From Lentibacillus cibarius (GTDB lineage: Bacteria > Bacillota > Bacilli > Bacillales > Amphibacillaceae): a DNA stretch of 64,000 nucleotides. A program made the position numbers and the translations under genes. The stretch lies in the NCBI RefSeq assembly GCF_005887555.1, contig NZ_VCIA01000001.1, positions 868,001-932,000 on the forward strand, in the 5' to 3' direction. The notes below the pieces were generated by a model. The model had not been told where the DNA came from. It searched no databases and saw nothing but the letters and a program-made list of their open reading frames with translations. This document shows, one piece after another, positions 43,695 through 52,797 of this stretch. Within the stretch, counting starts at the first letter, position 1, and each line of letters opens with the position of its first letter.

Positions 43695-43729
43695 GTTATA
43701 ATAGAAGCGAAATATATGGAGGTGTTGCT

Positions 43730-44839
43730 ATGACAATTAATTACCAAAGTCGACTAACAGCATTACAAAACTATTTGCAGGAACAAAGTATTGATATCGC
43801 GATGATTACCGATCCAGCTAATGTTTTTTATTACACTGGTTTTCATTCTGACCCACATGAACGTTTTCTAGCGCTCGTATTGGATGGTCGCGATCAAGCA
43901 TTTACCCTTTTCGTCCCAGCATTGGACAAAGAGATAGCCGATAATGAATCATACGTAAAAAATATTGTGCCGATTTCTGATGAAGAGGATCCATTTTCCA
44001 AGCTGCAAATGGAACTAGGCGCAAATGTACAATATATCGGATTAGAAATGAAAGTCGTCAGCATGTTCCGTCACCAGCGTTTACAGGACGTGTTTCCGGA
44101 TGCTGGTTATACTGACATTCAACCTGCAATTAACAAACAACGGCTCAAAAAGTCCAGGAATGAAATGGACTATTTGCAAGAAGCCGTGAACATTATTGAG
44201 AAAGTACTGGCTGAAGGTATCAAAAAAGTAAAAGTTGGGATGACCGAAGCAGAATTAGCTGCCGAATTGGAATTTCTTATGAAAAAACTTGGTGCGGCTG
44301 GCCCTTCTTTTTCAACTATTGTGCTTGCCGGAGAAAAGTCGGCGTTGCCACATGGTACCCCAGGTGACCGTGCGCTTCAGAATGGGGACTTTTTACTAAT
44401 TGATTTCGGCGTTATAACAAATGCCGGTTATTGTTCCGACATTACAAGGACGTTTATTGTCGGAGAAGCAACGGAAGAACAGCGAAAAATCTATGACATT
44501 GTTTTAAAGTCTAATCAGGCAGGTATTGATGCTGTACAAGCCGGTGTTCCACTTAAAGCGTTCGACATTGCGGCTCGAAAAGTGATTGACGAAAGCGGGT
44601 ATGGCGATTACTTTAATAATCGAGTTGGCCACGGGCTCGGAATCGAGGTACATGAAGAACCATCTATTCATGAAAACAATGAAACGATAGCGGAAAATGG
44701 GCTCATGTTTACCATCGAACCTGGGATTTATTTACCCGATTACGGTGGTGTTCGTATTGAAGATGAGGTTTATATAAATGAAAATGGGAAAGCAGAAGTA
44801 TTGACCACGTTCCCAAAAGACCTGCAAATTTTGACGTGA
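43730..44839 (+). CDS. M24-family Xaa-Pro peptidase (aminopeptidase P/prolidase-like)
   Basis: 369 residues, creatinase-like N-terminal domain (MITDPANVFYYTGFHSDPHE) and M24 catalytic domain with Asp in LIDFGV, Asp in CSDITRTF, His in GHGLGIEVHE, Glu in IEPGIY and Glu in RIEDEV. It removes residues linked to proline. It is divergent from the racemase-opp operon and distinct from the M24 enzyme at 35205 (different N-terminal half), so the two probably differ in substrate. ATG 43730 lies 6 nt after GGAGGTG. Confidence 0.92.
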   Translation: MTINYQSRLTALQNYLQEQSIDIAMITDPANVFYYTGFHSDPHERFLALVLDGRDQAFTLFVPALDKEIADNESYVKNIVPISDEEDPFSKLQMELGANVQYIGLEMKVVSMFRHQRLQDVFPDAGYTDIQPAINKQRLKKSRNEMDYLQEAVNIIEKVLAEGIKKVKVGMTEAELAAELEFLMKKLGAAGPSFSTIVLAGEKSALPHGTPGDRALQNGDFLLIDFGVITNAGYCSDITRTFIVGEATEEQRKIYDIVLKSNQAGIDAVQAGVPLKAFDIAARKVIDESGYGDYFNNRVGHGLGIEVHEEPSIHENNETIAENGLMFTIEPGIYLPDYGGVRIEDEVYINENGKAEVLTTFPKDLQILT

Positions 44840-44855
44840 ACTAACTAATTAATCC

Positions 44856-44882
44856 AAGAAGGTTATTGCTAGCCTTCTTCTT
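44856..44882 (+). terminator. terminator after the Xaa-Pro peptidase
   Basis: AAGAAGG ... CCTTCTTCTTATAA, a 7-bp stem followed by a T-rich stretch, 17 nt after the stop codon. Modest strength. Confidence 0.6.
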
Positions 44883-45077
44883 ATAACTAAGGATGCAGCA
44901 TTGGAAATATCACCTCTGTACCTCGGTGTCTAAAAACATTTACGTCGCAATATCTATATATAGTATAAAGCCACAGTTCTTTATTATCTCTTATTATAGA
45001 GGTGGCATAACTATTGAAATTTACGAGAATTAGGGTCATAGATTTTTTTAAGTTTATTAAAGATTGGAGATATTTTG

Positions 45078-46073
45078 ATGAAATATCGACGTTTAGGAAA
45101 CAGCGGTCTAAAGGTTAGTGAAATCGGACTGGGAAGCTGGTTGACTTATGATGAATCCACTAAGCAAAATACGGCTGAAGCTTGTATTCACAGAGCTTAT
45201 GAATTAGGGGTTAACTTTTTCGACACGGCTAATGTGTATAACCATGGAGAAGCGGAGAAGGTTGTGGGAAAGGCACTTAAAGCTTATCCGCGCACTAGTT
45301 ATGTGCTGGCATCAAAGGTTTACTTCCCAATGGGAGATGGACCAAACGATCGTGGGCTTTCTCGGAAACATATTATGGAGCAGTGTGATGCCAGTCTAAA
45401 ACGGCTGGGCGTTGATTATCTTGATTTGTATCAATGTCACCGATTTGATAAGGAAACACCGACGGAAGAAACTTTGCTTGCTTTAGATGATCTCGTTCGC
45501 CAAGGAAAAATACTTTATTACGGGACGAGTGAATGGAGCGCTGCACAATTGACGGAAGCTACACATATTACAAAAGAACGTAATCTGAATTCAATAGTCT
45601 CGAATCAGCCAATCTATAACATGCTTGTGCGTTATATTGAAAAAGAAGTGTTGCCGGTTAGTCAAAAGAACGGTATCGGTCAAGTTGTATTTTCGCCGCT
45701 TGCACAAGGCGTTTTATCCGGTAAATATAAACCAGGACAAGGGGCCCCAACTGATAGCCGAGCAGCAAATGACAACAGTAATTTACACATTAAAAAATAT
45801 TTGAATGACAAGGTATTGGAACAGGTTATGAAATTGAACCACATCGCTCAAGAGCTGGGTGTTAAGTTGTCGCAGTTGGCAATAGCCTGGGTTTTACGGC
45901 AACCGGGTATTAGCTCTGCTATTGTTGGAGCAAGCCGCCCTCCTCAAATCGAAGAAAACGTAAGGGCTACTGATATTACATTAACAGATGATGTTTTAAG
46001 AGAGATTGAAATCGTATTAAAAGAGATTAATCAATTTGTTCCGGATGTCGAACAACTCATTGATAAGGCTTAA
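45078..46073 (+). CDS. aldo/keto reductase (Kv-beta/YghZ-like)
   Basis: About 331 residues in the NADPH-dependent AKR TIM-barrel fold: opening YRRLGNSGLKVSEIGLGSW, catalytic tetrad Asp in FFDTANVY (with Tyr), Lys in VLASKVYF and His in LYQCHRFD, and cofactor segment SSAIVGASRPPQI. Substrate unknown; this clade reduces small carbonyls. TTG 45075 is in frame, but ATG 45078 fits the GGAG 8 nt upstream. A degenerate sigma-54-like GG-N10-GA lies 60 nt before it, which I do not accept as a promoter. Confidence 0.9.
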   Translation: MKYRRLGNSGLKVSEIGLGSWLTYDESTKQNTAEACIHRAYELGVNFFDTANVYNHGEAEKVVGKALKAYPRTSYVLASKVYFPMGDGPNDRGLSRKHIMEQCDASLKRLGVDYLDLYQCHRFDKETPTEETLLALDDLVRQGKILYYGTSEWSAAQLTEATHITKERNLNSIVSNQPIYNMLVRYIEKEVLPVSQKNGIGQVVFSPLAQGVLSGKYKPGQGAPTDSRAANDNSNLHIKKYLNDKVLEQVMKLNHIAQELGVKLSQLAIAWVLRQPGISSAIVGASRPPQIEENVRATDITLTDDVLREIEIVLKEINQFVPDVEQLIDKA

Positions 46074-46083
46074 TTATTATATG

Positions 46084-46123
46084 AAAAGGCTGTTTCAGTA
46101 ATAAAAACTGAAACAGCCTTTTT
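46084..46123. terminator. strong bidirectional terminator
   Basis: AAAAGGCTGTTTCAGT ... ACTGAAACAGCCTTTTT, a 16-bp stem with A and T runs, 10 nt after the aldo/keto reductase stop. It also lies downstream of the convergent NCS1 permease gene. Confidence 0.92.
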
Positions 46124-46241
46124 CAGCATAGATGGATATTGCCTTGGTTGATCAATATTTCACTTCATATTTATCAAATTATGTTTTATTTTCATTAATG
46201 GTGTCCACTTTAGCACCATTATTTAAGTTCTTTTACATAAA

Positions 46242-47582
46242 TCACTTTGCTTCTAAATCGGTATCAACTTCATTTTCGCCGATAGTTTGAGTGAAATGGT
46301 CAGGAGCTACCTGTGCTTTCCATTTCATCGCTGCGTAATAAACGATCCCAGTAACAATTAATGACTGTACGGCCGGAATCCCAAAAACAATAACATACTG
46401 TGTTAAATAGCCCACTAACGTTCCTGCTGCCATAGCGATGGTTGCCATCCAGTTCCATCCGTCATTATCTTCCCACGTCTGTTTTCGGATAAGAAAGAAA
46501 TCCGCCATCATTACACCGGCAATCGCAGGGTATACAATCGCGGTCATATTTAGGAAGTCCATAAAGTAATCTAGAATCCCTGCAAGCGCCACGACGATGG
46601 CAAGTAAAGTTCCTCCAAATGTGAGAAGCGCTCTTCCCTTATTCGAATTAACATTAAGCATATTGGAAAAGGCCAATCCCATACTATAGTTATTCACCAA
46701 TTGGCTTGTCCATGTTGCAAACCATAAAATTAAAAAGCCCCAAAAAGGAAAGCCTAGATTCATCATCACATTAACGATGTCAGCATCCCCTACTCCAACA
46801 GACATAACTGCTCCAACTATAAATAGTGGAAATCCTACCAGAACAATACCTGTTGGAATCAGTGCATTATCCCTAATTGTCGGCTTTGCATAGCGGGTAT
46901 AGTCAGCTGCTATCACCCACTGCGAAACGTTTGCGCCGATAATAAGACTTATCGCTGCAAGAATTCCAATTGTAGGTTCCGGATCCCAACTGGTTATTGA
47001 CTCCATTCCATTACTATCTAAAGCAAAATAAATACCGGCAACAACTAATAACAACCCTGCAGGGACTGCAATGTAATCCGTCCACTTCATCGAGCTATAG
47101 CCAATAATTGATGGAATAGCGAATAGCAATCCTGCTATTGTTGTAATCAATGCCCACATTCCCCATTGTGATGTATAATCAATACCTAACATTGCAGAAA
47201 TTGCATTTCCGGCAACTGACGTCTGAACAGCCCACCAACCGAGTGAAACAATGAAAATAGTTAAACCAACAATAAATCGAGCTTGTTTTGCTCCAAAGCT
47301 TGTACGTGCAATGACCGAAGAGGCTCGGCCCGTTTTCGCTCCTATATAACCTTGTAATGCATTCCCTATCCACTGAATACCAAATAAAGCGATGATTAAT
47401 ATAAAGAAAATCTCGCTAAGGCCATAGCTTCCTGCCAAAGTTGCCCCCACCATTAAAACAGGTATTGTAAATTCTAGTCCACCAAAGATCATAGCGGGAG
47501 TAATCCAATGTTGTCTTTTATCATCTGGTATAGCCTGCAATGCTTCATCTTTTTTGATACTACCTGCATTCTTATTACTCAT
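46242..47582 (-). CDS. NCS1-family permease (cytosine/purine/hydantoin type)
   Basis: About 446 residues and twelve hydrophobic segments. The NCS1 features are HWITPAMIFGGLEFTIPVLMVG at TM1 (an extended hydrophobic start), LGWWAVQTSVAGNA, and NVSQWVIAADYTRYAKP. The family imports nucleobases, allantoin or hydantoins with Na+ or H+. As the last gene of a hydantoinase/oxoprolinase operon it probably imports that pathway's substrate. ATG 47582 is chosen over GTG 47594, which overlaps the AAAGGAG site. Confidence 0.88.
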   Translation of the reverse strand: MSNKNAGSIKKDEALQAIPDDKRQHWITPAMIFGGLEFTIPVLMVGATLAGSYGLSEIFFILIIALFGIQWIGNALQGYIGAKTGRASSVIARTSFGAKQARFIVGLTIFIVSLGWWAVQTSVAGNAISAMLGIDYTSQWGMWALITTIAGLLFAIPSIIGYSSMKWTDYIAVPAGLLLVVAGIYFALDSNGMESITSWDPEPTIGILAAISLIIGANVSQWVIAADYTRYAKPTIRDNALIPTGIVLVGFPLFIVGAVMSVGVGDADIVNVMMNLGFPFWGFLILWFATWTSQLVNNYSMGLAFSNMLNVNSNKGRALLTFGGTLLAIVVALAGILDYFMDFLNMTAIVYPAIAGVMMADFFLIRKQTWEDNDGWNWMATIAMAAGTLVGYLTQYVIVFGIPAVQSLIVTGIVYYAAMKWKAQVAPDHFTQTIGENEVDTDLEAK

Positions 47583-47708
47583 TTCATTATACACTCCTTT
47601 TACTTGTATGCGTTTATGTGCACCCTAGGAGTTCGTTAAACATACATTCACTAGTAAACATGCTCATTTTAACTATATTTGAAATTTTGGGAACAAAGAG
47701 TTTAAATA

Positions 47709-47743
47709 GTAGTAGTAGAAAAACTTAAGTTTCCTACTACTAC
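47709..47743 (-). terminator. hairpin between the cupin and NCS1 genes
   Basis: GTAGTAGTAG ... CTACTACTAC, a perfect 10-bp stem with a further AAACTTAAGTTT pairing inside the loop. On the minus strand it is followed by TATTTAAAC, without a clear T run. It may lower permease expression relative to the enzymes. Confidence 0.45.
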
Positions 47744-47752
47744 ACTCCTAAT

Positions 47753-48070
47753 TTAATTTTCTTTCACAAGCACCCAGACAATTTTACATGGTTCTTCACC
47801 TGAATTTATAGACCAATGCTGTTCCCCGGCAGGAATAAAAGTTGCATGAGATTCTAATACCTTAAAGGGGGTCCCTCCGCTTTCACCTTCTATTTCCCCC
47901 TTAACAATAATGGCGTATTCATTTTCTTCATGTTTAGATAAACCTTTCTTTGGTACCCTTTCCCCGGGAGGAATTGTGACAGTGCCAAACCTTACATCCA
48001 TTTCATTATGCTTTTCTTCAAATAATGTTAATAAACTATTATTTTCAAAGCCGCATTTATTTACTTCCAT
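47753..48070 (-). CDS. small cupin-domain protein
   Basis: 105 residues forming one cupin barrel: motif 1 around IPPGERVPKKGLSKHEENEYAIIVKGE (His and Glu present; shown in parts: IPPGERVPK, HEENEYAIIVKGE) and motif 2 around ATFIPAGEQHWSINSG. It could bind a metal or small ligand. It sits between hyuB and the permease; such cupins accompany many hydantoin and amino-acid operons without known roles. ATG 48070 with AGAAGGTG 7 nt upstream. Confidence 0.82.
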   Translation of the reverse strand: MEVNKCGFENNSLLTLFEEKHNEMDVRFGTVTIPPGERVPKKGLSKHEENEYAIIVKGEIEGESGGTPFKVLESHATFIPAGEQHWSINSGEEPCKIVWVLVKEN

Positions 48071-48089
48071 TTAAAGTCACCTTCTCAAA

Positions 48090-49822
48090 TTACTTTCTAT
48101 TATCCAATTCCTGATATTCAAACGTTTTTGGATCAACCTTAACACCAAATAAAGACTTCGCTTCATCTACAGTGTAATATTCATTCTTTACGTCACTTGC
48201 AACTTGTTCTGCCGGTCGCTTCAACGGATCTCCATATCCACCGCCAGTTGCAGTCATTAATTTTAGAACATCGCCTTTTTGCAGCTCATACCGCGGGTAA
48301 ACACCGTATGGACCATCTACTTCTCCATTAGCTTTATTAACATAAAATTCGTTGACGGAACCTTCTAATCCGCCTCCTGTGCCCCATAAGCGATATTGGT
48401 TACGTCCAAAGGTGATGGTAGCCTCCTGTCCATCTGTAAGTGGTCGATATGATCTGATAACACCCTTACCGCCGATATATTCACCAGCTCCAGTACCATC
48501 TATCCTCAAGCTATATTCATCAATCATTACACCATATCGTGTTTCAGCAACTTCTACAGGAACATTGTAAGTTTCACCGTCTAAAATACAAAATTGCCCA
48601 CTTGCTCCGTCTTGGCCATCAGCTCCTCCCCATCCGCCGACAGAAGGTTCTACAATCAAGAAAGGTTCTTCAGTATCTTGGTGTGAACCAGTTAGTGTAA
48701 CAGAACAAACTGATAGCAAGTGTGCCGCTGCAAGCCTATGTGGTATATGTGGAGCCAAAGCTTTCCAAATTAAATCCGTGCATCCAAGCATTGTTTCAAA
48801 ATAGTTCGACGTAGGAGCAGGCCTTTCTGCTGACATTATTGATTTTTCATCTGTTATAATTTTTAACGGTCTAAATACGCCATCATTTACATTCTGATCA
48901 GGGTTTGTAATTGCCAAAAAAATGGTTCTAACAGCAGAGGCAAGTCCTGTATATGAACAATTGACAGGGCCGGGAACCTGTGCACTGCTGCCCCTAAAAT
49001 CACAAACAAATTCATTATCAGTTACTGTCACTTCAACCTGGATAGGAAAAGGTCCATTTCCGATACCATCCGTTTCAACATAACCTTCCGCTGTAAACAT
49101 ACCCTTAGGCAGTTTTACAAGCTCCTGTCTTGATATGATCTCACCATGGTCTAATTGACTGTCAATTGCAGATAGCACTGTATCCTTACCATGCTTCTCG
49201 CAAATTTCCTTAACCCTTCTTTCACCTGTTTTAAGTGCTGCTACCTGCGCCCCATATCACCGAGAGATAATTCAGGAAAACGAACGTTCGATCGTATTAT
49301 CTCAACGAGCCCTTCATTTAATTGACCTCCATCGTACAATTTAACGGATGGAAATTGTAATCCTTCCTGAAAAATATCTCTTGAATCGTTTGTAAATGAA
49401 CCGGGGTCTTTCCCACCAACTTCTGTCCAGTGTGCTTTATTTGCGGAAAAAGCGATAAGCTCGTTCTCGTAGAATATGGGCATAACTAGTCCAACATCTG
49501 ATAAGTGGGAGCCTCCTCCGCCATAAGGGTCATTAACGATAATGATATCCCCTGGTTTTAACTCACCTTTTTCACCGTATTTTTTCAAAGTTTGCTTAAC
49601 CATGTAAGAAAGCATTCCTATAAATCCAGTGACTCCGTTACCTTGTGTTAATAATTGACCTTTTGAATCCGTCAAACCACTTGCATAGTCCAATACCTCA
49701 TAAATAATTGGACTCATTGAGGTTTTTGCCAAAGCTATAAACATTTCATCTCCAGTAGCAAGTAAAGAATCTTTTACAATCTCCAGTGTAAATGGGTCAA
49801 CTTTTGTCTCATTTGCAAGCAT
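48090..49822 (-). pseudogene. hyuB: hydantoinase B/oxoprolinase (HyuB), frameshifted
   Basis: Two open frames (49241-49822 and 48090-49178 plus the stretch between) together give one HyuB of about 577 residues. The first part ends GDMGRR-stop; adding one G to the G4 run at 49250-49253 restores GDMGAQVAALKTGERRVKEIC and joins the two. Conserved blocks are intact on both sides: IVNDPYGGGGSHLSD in the first, PGPVNCSYTGLASAVR and GGWGGADGQDGASG in the second. HyuB pairs with HyuA in ATP-dependent hydrolysis of hydantoins or 5-oxoproline. A single-base loss in a homopolymer could be real or a read error. Confidence 0.9.
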
Positions 49823-51868
49823 TTATCTCGCCCCCGTTTCGATTATTAAATTACCATAATCATCTACTCTTAAAGTTTGGCCTTGATAAAGTACAGTGAC
49901 TGCTGCTTTTTCTTCAACAATTGCAGGTCCCTTAATAGGTTCGTTTGCCGGAAGTAATTCTCGGTTGTAGACATCCGTATGAACCCACCCTTTTGGATTC
50001 TCAAAATAAACTTCCCTAGTTTCTATTTTTGCATCCTCTAGGGTTGTACTTGTTTCCCTTTTCTTAAATTTAGGCTTTTCAACTTTACCAAAAGCGGTGA
50101 CGTGCAGATTAACAATTTCAGTTTCCGTACCATCAAGTCGAAACGTATAATTTTGTTCGTGTAATTGATGGAATGTTTCGACAATTCTTTGTAAGTGTTC
50201 ATCTGACCAATCACCATCTGGAATCGGGACTTTCACAGTATGTTCCTGACCAAGGTAACGCATATCTGCATACCGATGGAACACTATCTCTTCTTTAGCT
50301 ATACCTTCATTATTAAACTGTTCGTACGCTTCATTATCAATCTGATTCCACTGTTCCCAGATTTCACTTTGTTCGAGTTTATTCAACCGCTTAATGAAAG
50401 TCTTTATATAATCATGACGCAGATCACTCATCAGCATGCCCCATGCAGAAAACACTGGTGATGCAACTGGGATAACAACTTTTTTGACTCCCAATTCTTT
50501 TGCAAGTGCGGGAGCATGCATCGAACCGCCCCCACCGAACGCAACTAATGTGAAGTCCTGAGGGTTATGCCCTTTTCTGATTGAAATCAGTTTAAGAGCA
50601 TTTAACATATTGGAATTCGCGATACGGATAATGCCAAGTGCTGCTTCTTCCGTGGTCATATCGAAATGATCAGCAATCTTTTCCTTAATGACTTCTTTAA
50701 CCAAGTTCAAATCAACATTATAGTCAAAATTATCAGCGGAAAGCCTGCCAGTTAATAGATTTGCATCTGTTGTTGTAGGTTCAGTACCACCTTGACCATA
50801 CGATACAGGCCCAGGAACTGCTCCGGCTGATTCAGGGCCGACTTTAAGTGCACCGGCTTCATCTAACCAAGCTATTGATCCACCACCATTACCAATTTCC
50901 ACGATATCAACTACTGGTGTTTTTATCGGATAACCTGCATTCCGATCATTACGTTCAATATAATAATCCGTAGAGACTTTCACTTCGCCTTGTTCAATCA
51001 ATGAGCATTTCGCTGTCGTTCCTCCAATGTCAAATGCAATCATATTCTCTTCACCTATTAAATCGCCGAGTACAGCAGCACCATAAATTCCTGCGACTGG
51101 TCCGGATTCTACCATGTTAATTGGAACTTTTTTAGCTTCTTCAAATGTCGTTGTGCCGCCATTCGATTGCATGATAAACTTTTGACTTTCAGTGTTTAAT
51201 TCAGCCAATTTATTATCTAATCTATTAACATATGAAGTTGCTGTTGGCTGAACATAGGAATTTAATGCGACTGTATTTGTTCGTTCATACTCTCGCCATT
51301 CCTTTGTAACATCGTGAGAGGCAGATACGGAGACTTCTGGCCATAATTCTTTAATTAATTTAACCGTCTCTTTTTCATGTTTTGGATTTACATAGGAATG
51401 CAAGTAAGCTACTGCTATCGCCTCTACACCCTCCCTTTTGAAATAATTAACTAACTCTTTTACCTGTTCTTTGTCCAAGGGGGTGAGAACTTCACCTTTG
51501 TAATTAAGTCGTTCAGTGACTTCTTTTCGAAGACTTCGTTCAATGAACGGTTCAGGTTTCTTATAACGGATATTAAATAAATCTGGACGGTTTCCCCTCG
51601 CAATTTCCAGAACATCCCTAAATCCTTCCGTCGTAATTAATCCAGTCTTTGCGCCTTTTCTTTCAGTTAAGGCGTTAATAATCACAGTAGTGCCATGGAT
51701 GAATGTAGAAATGGCTTCTTGGTTAATTCCACTGTTTTTCAATATATCAATAACACCCTGTTCGAAGTTTGGAGGGGTTGTGGGACCTTTAGCAATCTCA
51801 ATTTGCCCGCCTTCATCAACATATACCATGTCTGTAAATGTTCCTCCAATATCAGTTGCAACTCTCAT
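49823..51868 (-). CDS. hyuA: hydantoinase A/oxoprolinase (HyuA)
   Basis: About 681 residues. It begins with the N-terminal hydantoinase motif MRVATDIGGTFTDMVYV and has the ASKHA-type ATP-binding segments FIHGTTVIINALTERKG, IAFDIGGTTAKCSLIE and VAFGGGGSMHAPALA. HyuA supplies the ATP-binding half of N-methylhydantoinase or 5-oxoprolinase. The context (NCS1 permease, cupin) does not settle the substrate; 5-oxoproline or a hydantoin is possible. ATG 51868 follows AAAGGGTGG; a longer frame starts at 51892. It abuts hyuB. Confidence 0.9.
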   Translation of the reverse strand: MRVATDIGGTFTDMVYVDEGGQIEIAKGPTTPPNFEQGVIDILKNSGINQEAISTFIHGTTVIINALTERKGAKTGLITTEGFRDVLEIARGNRPDLFNIRYKKPEPFIERSLRKEVTERLNYKGEVLTPLDKEQVKELVNYFKREGVEAIAVAYLHSYVNPKHEKETVKLIKELWPEVSVSASHDVTKEWREYERTNTVALNSYVQPTATSYVNRLDNKLAELNTESQKFIMQSNGGTTTFEEAKKVPINMVESGPVAGIYGAAVLGDLIGEENMIAFDIGGTTAKCSLIEQGEVKVSTDYYIERNDRNAGYPIKTPVVDIVEIGNGGGSIAWLDEAGALKVGPESAGAVPGPVSYGQGGTEPTTTDANLLTGRLSADNFDYNVDLNLVKEVIKEKIADHFDMTTEEAALGIIRIANSNMLNALKLISIRKGHNPQDFTLVAFGGGGSMHAPALAKELGVKKVVIPVASPVFSAWGMLMSDLRHDYIKTFIKRLNKLEQSEIWEQWNQIDNEAYEQFNNEGIAKEEIVFHRYADMRYLGQEHTVKVPIPDGDWSDEHLQRIVETFHQLHEQNYTFRLDGTETEIVNLHVTAFGKVEKPKFKKRETSTTLEDAKIETREVYFENPKGWVHTDVYNRELLPANEPIKGPAIVEEKAAVTVLYQGQTLRVDDYGNLIIETGAR

Positions 51869-51900
51869 ATATTCCACCCTTTCTATATTCATTAAACTTT

Positions 51901-52443
51901 CTAAAAAATAACTGGTGTCAATACGCTCAACAATACTGTTTCTTCATTCATAGGATTTTTCCACTCATGTACTTTTTCAGAAGGGAAATGAATGGAGTCA
52001 CCTTTATTTAAAATGTACTCCTTTTCCTCAACTTTGAATATTATTGTCCCTTTTATAACATGATAAAATTCTTCCCCCGGATGGCTGTGCCTCTCGATAA
52101 ACAGTTTGTTTGGAGGTACCGTAACTAGCATAGGTTCCATTTTTCGCTCCGGAAACTTTCCAGCTAATCGGATGTGCTGAACATTGGAACCTTCTAGTTT
52201 AAAAGGTTTTTGTTCCGATTCACGAACTGCATAATTGTGATTTTCAATTTCTTTAAAGAAGTAAGCGATATTAATGTCAAAGGCATCAGAGATTTTCTTC
52301 AAAGAAGTTATAGCAAGTGATGAGTTTCCTCGTTCAATTTGTGAAAGAAAACTTACGGAAAGTCCTGTTTTCTCGCTTAGGTCCTTAAGAGTCATTTCTT
52401 TTTCTAATCTTATTTTTTTAATCTTTTTACTGATATCCTCCAT
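51901..52443 (-). CDS. XRE-family regulator with C-terminal cupin domain
   Basis: 180 residues: an N-terminal HTH (IRLEKEMTLKDLSEKTGLS, SFLSQIERGNSS) at about 8-62 and a cupin sensor at about 105-178 (HSHPGEEFYHVIKG, NKGDSIHFPSEKVHEW). Such regulators typically bind a small ligand in the cupin and control the adjacent catabolic operon, here the hyu-permease genes directly downstream. ATG 52443 lies about 10 nt after AAAAGGA. Confidence 0.9.
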   Translation of the reverse strand: MEDISKKIKKIRLEKEMTLKDLSEKTGLSVSFLSQIERGNSSLAITSLKKISDAFDINIAYFFKEIENHNYAVRESEQKPFKLEGSNVQHIRLAGKFPERKMEPMLVTVPPNKLFIERHSHPGEEFYHVIKGTIIFKVEEKEYILNKGDSIHFPSEKVHEWKNPMNEETVLLSVLTPVIF

Positions 52444-52797
52444 TTATCCATAATCCTTTTCCTTACATTTTTTGTTTAGAGTGTAACTTTTTCACCTCCA
52501 CTTTATTTTTTATAATCTTAACATAATTTTTATATAATTGAAAGAAAAATTTATATATTTTAAAGTTTTTACATTCAACCGGTGATAGATATCTGAATTG
52601 ATTTTATACTATTTAAAATATCAAAATAGGACTTGATTTATCATGGACAAAAAGTTATACCCACCCTTATTTCTTTTGTTATAATAAAATCCAGTTTCCT
52701 GAAATCCACCAATCGGGATAGAATAGGATGTATCTGATTTACCTAGTCCACACACGACGAACTTTCGACTTCTGGTATAGGAGGTGACAAGAAACAA
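52444..52797. other. 354-bp AT-rich divergent intergenic region
   Basis: No gene seen. It must hold the promoters of the XRE regulator (minus) and the methyltransferase (plus). A TATAAT-type -10 (52680-52685) precedes the methyltransferase, but its -35 is poor. The stretch 52500-52620 is almost pure A/T. An AGGAGGTGAC ends 11 nt before ATG 52798. Confidence 0.5.

Noticed and set aside
45004..45018. sigma-54-like TGGCATAACTATTGA before the aldo/keto reductase
   Set aside because: The -12 doublet is GA, not GC, and the gene does not belong to the proline theme.
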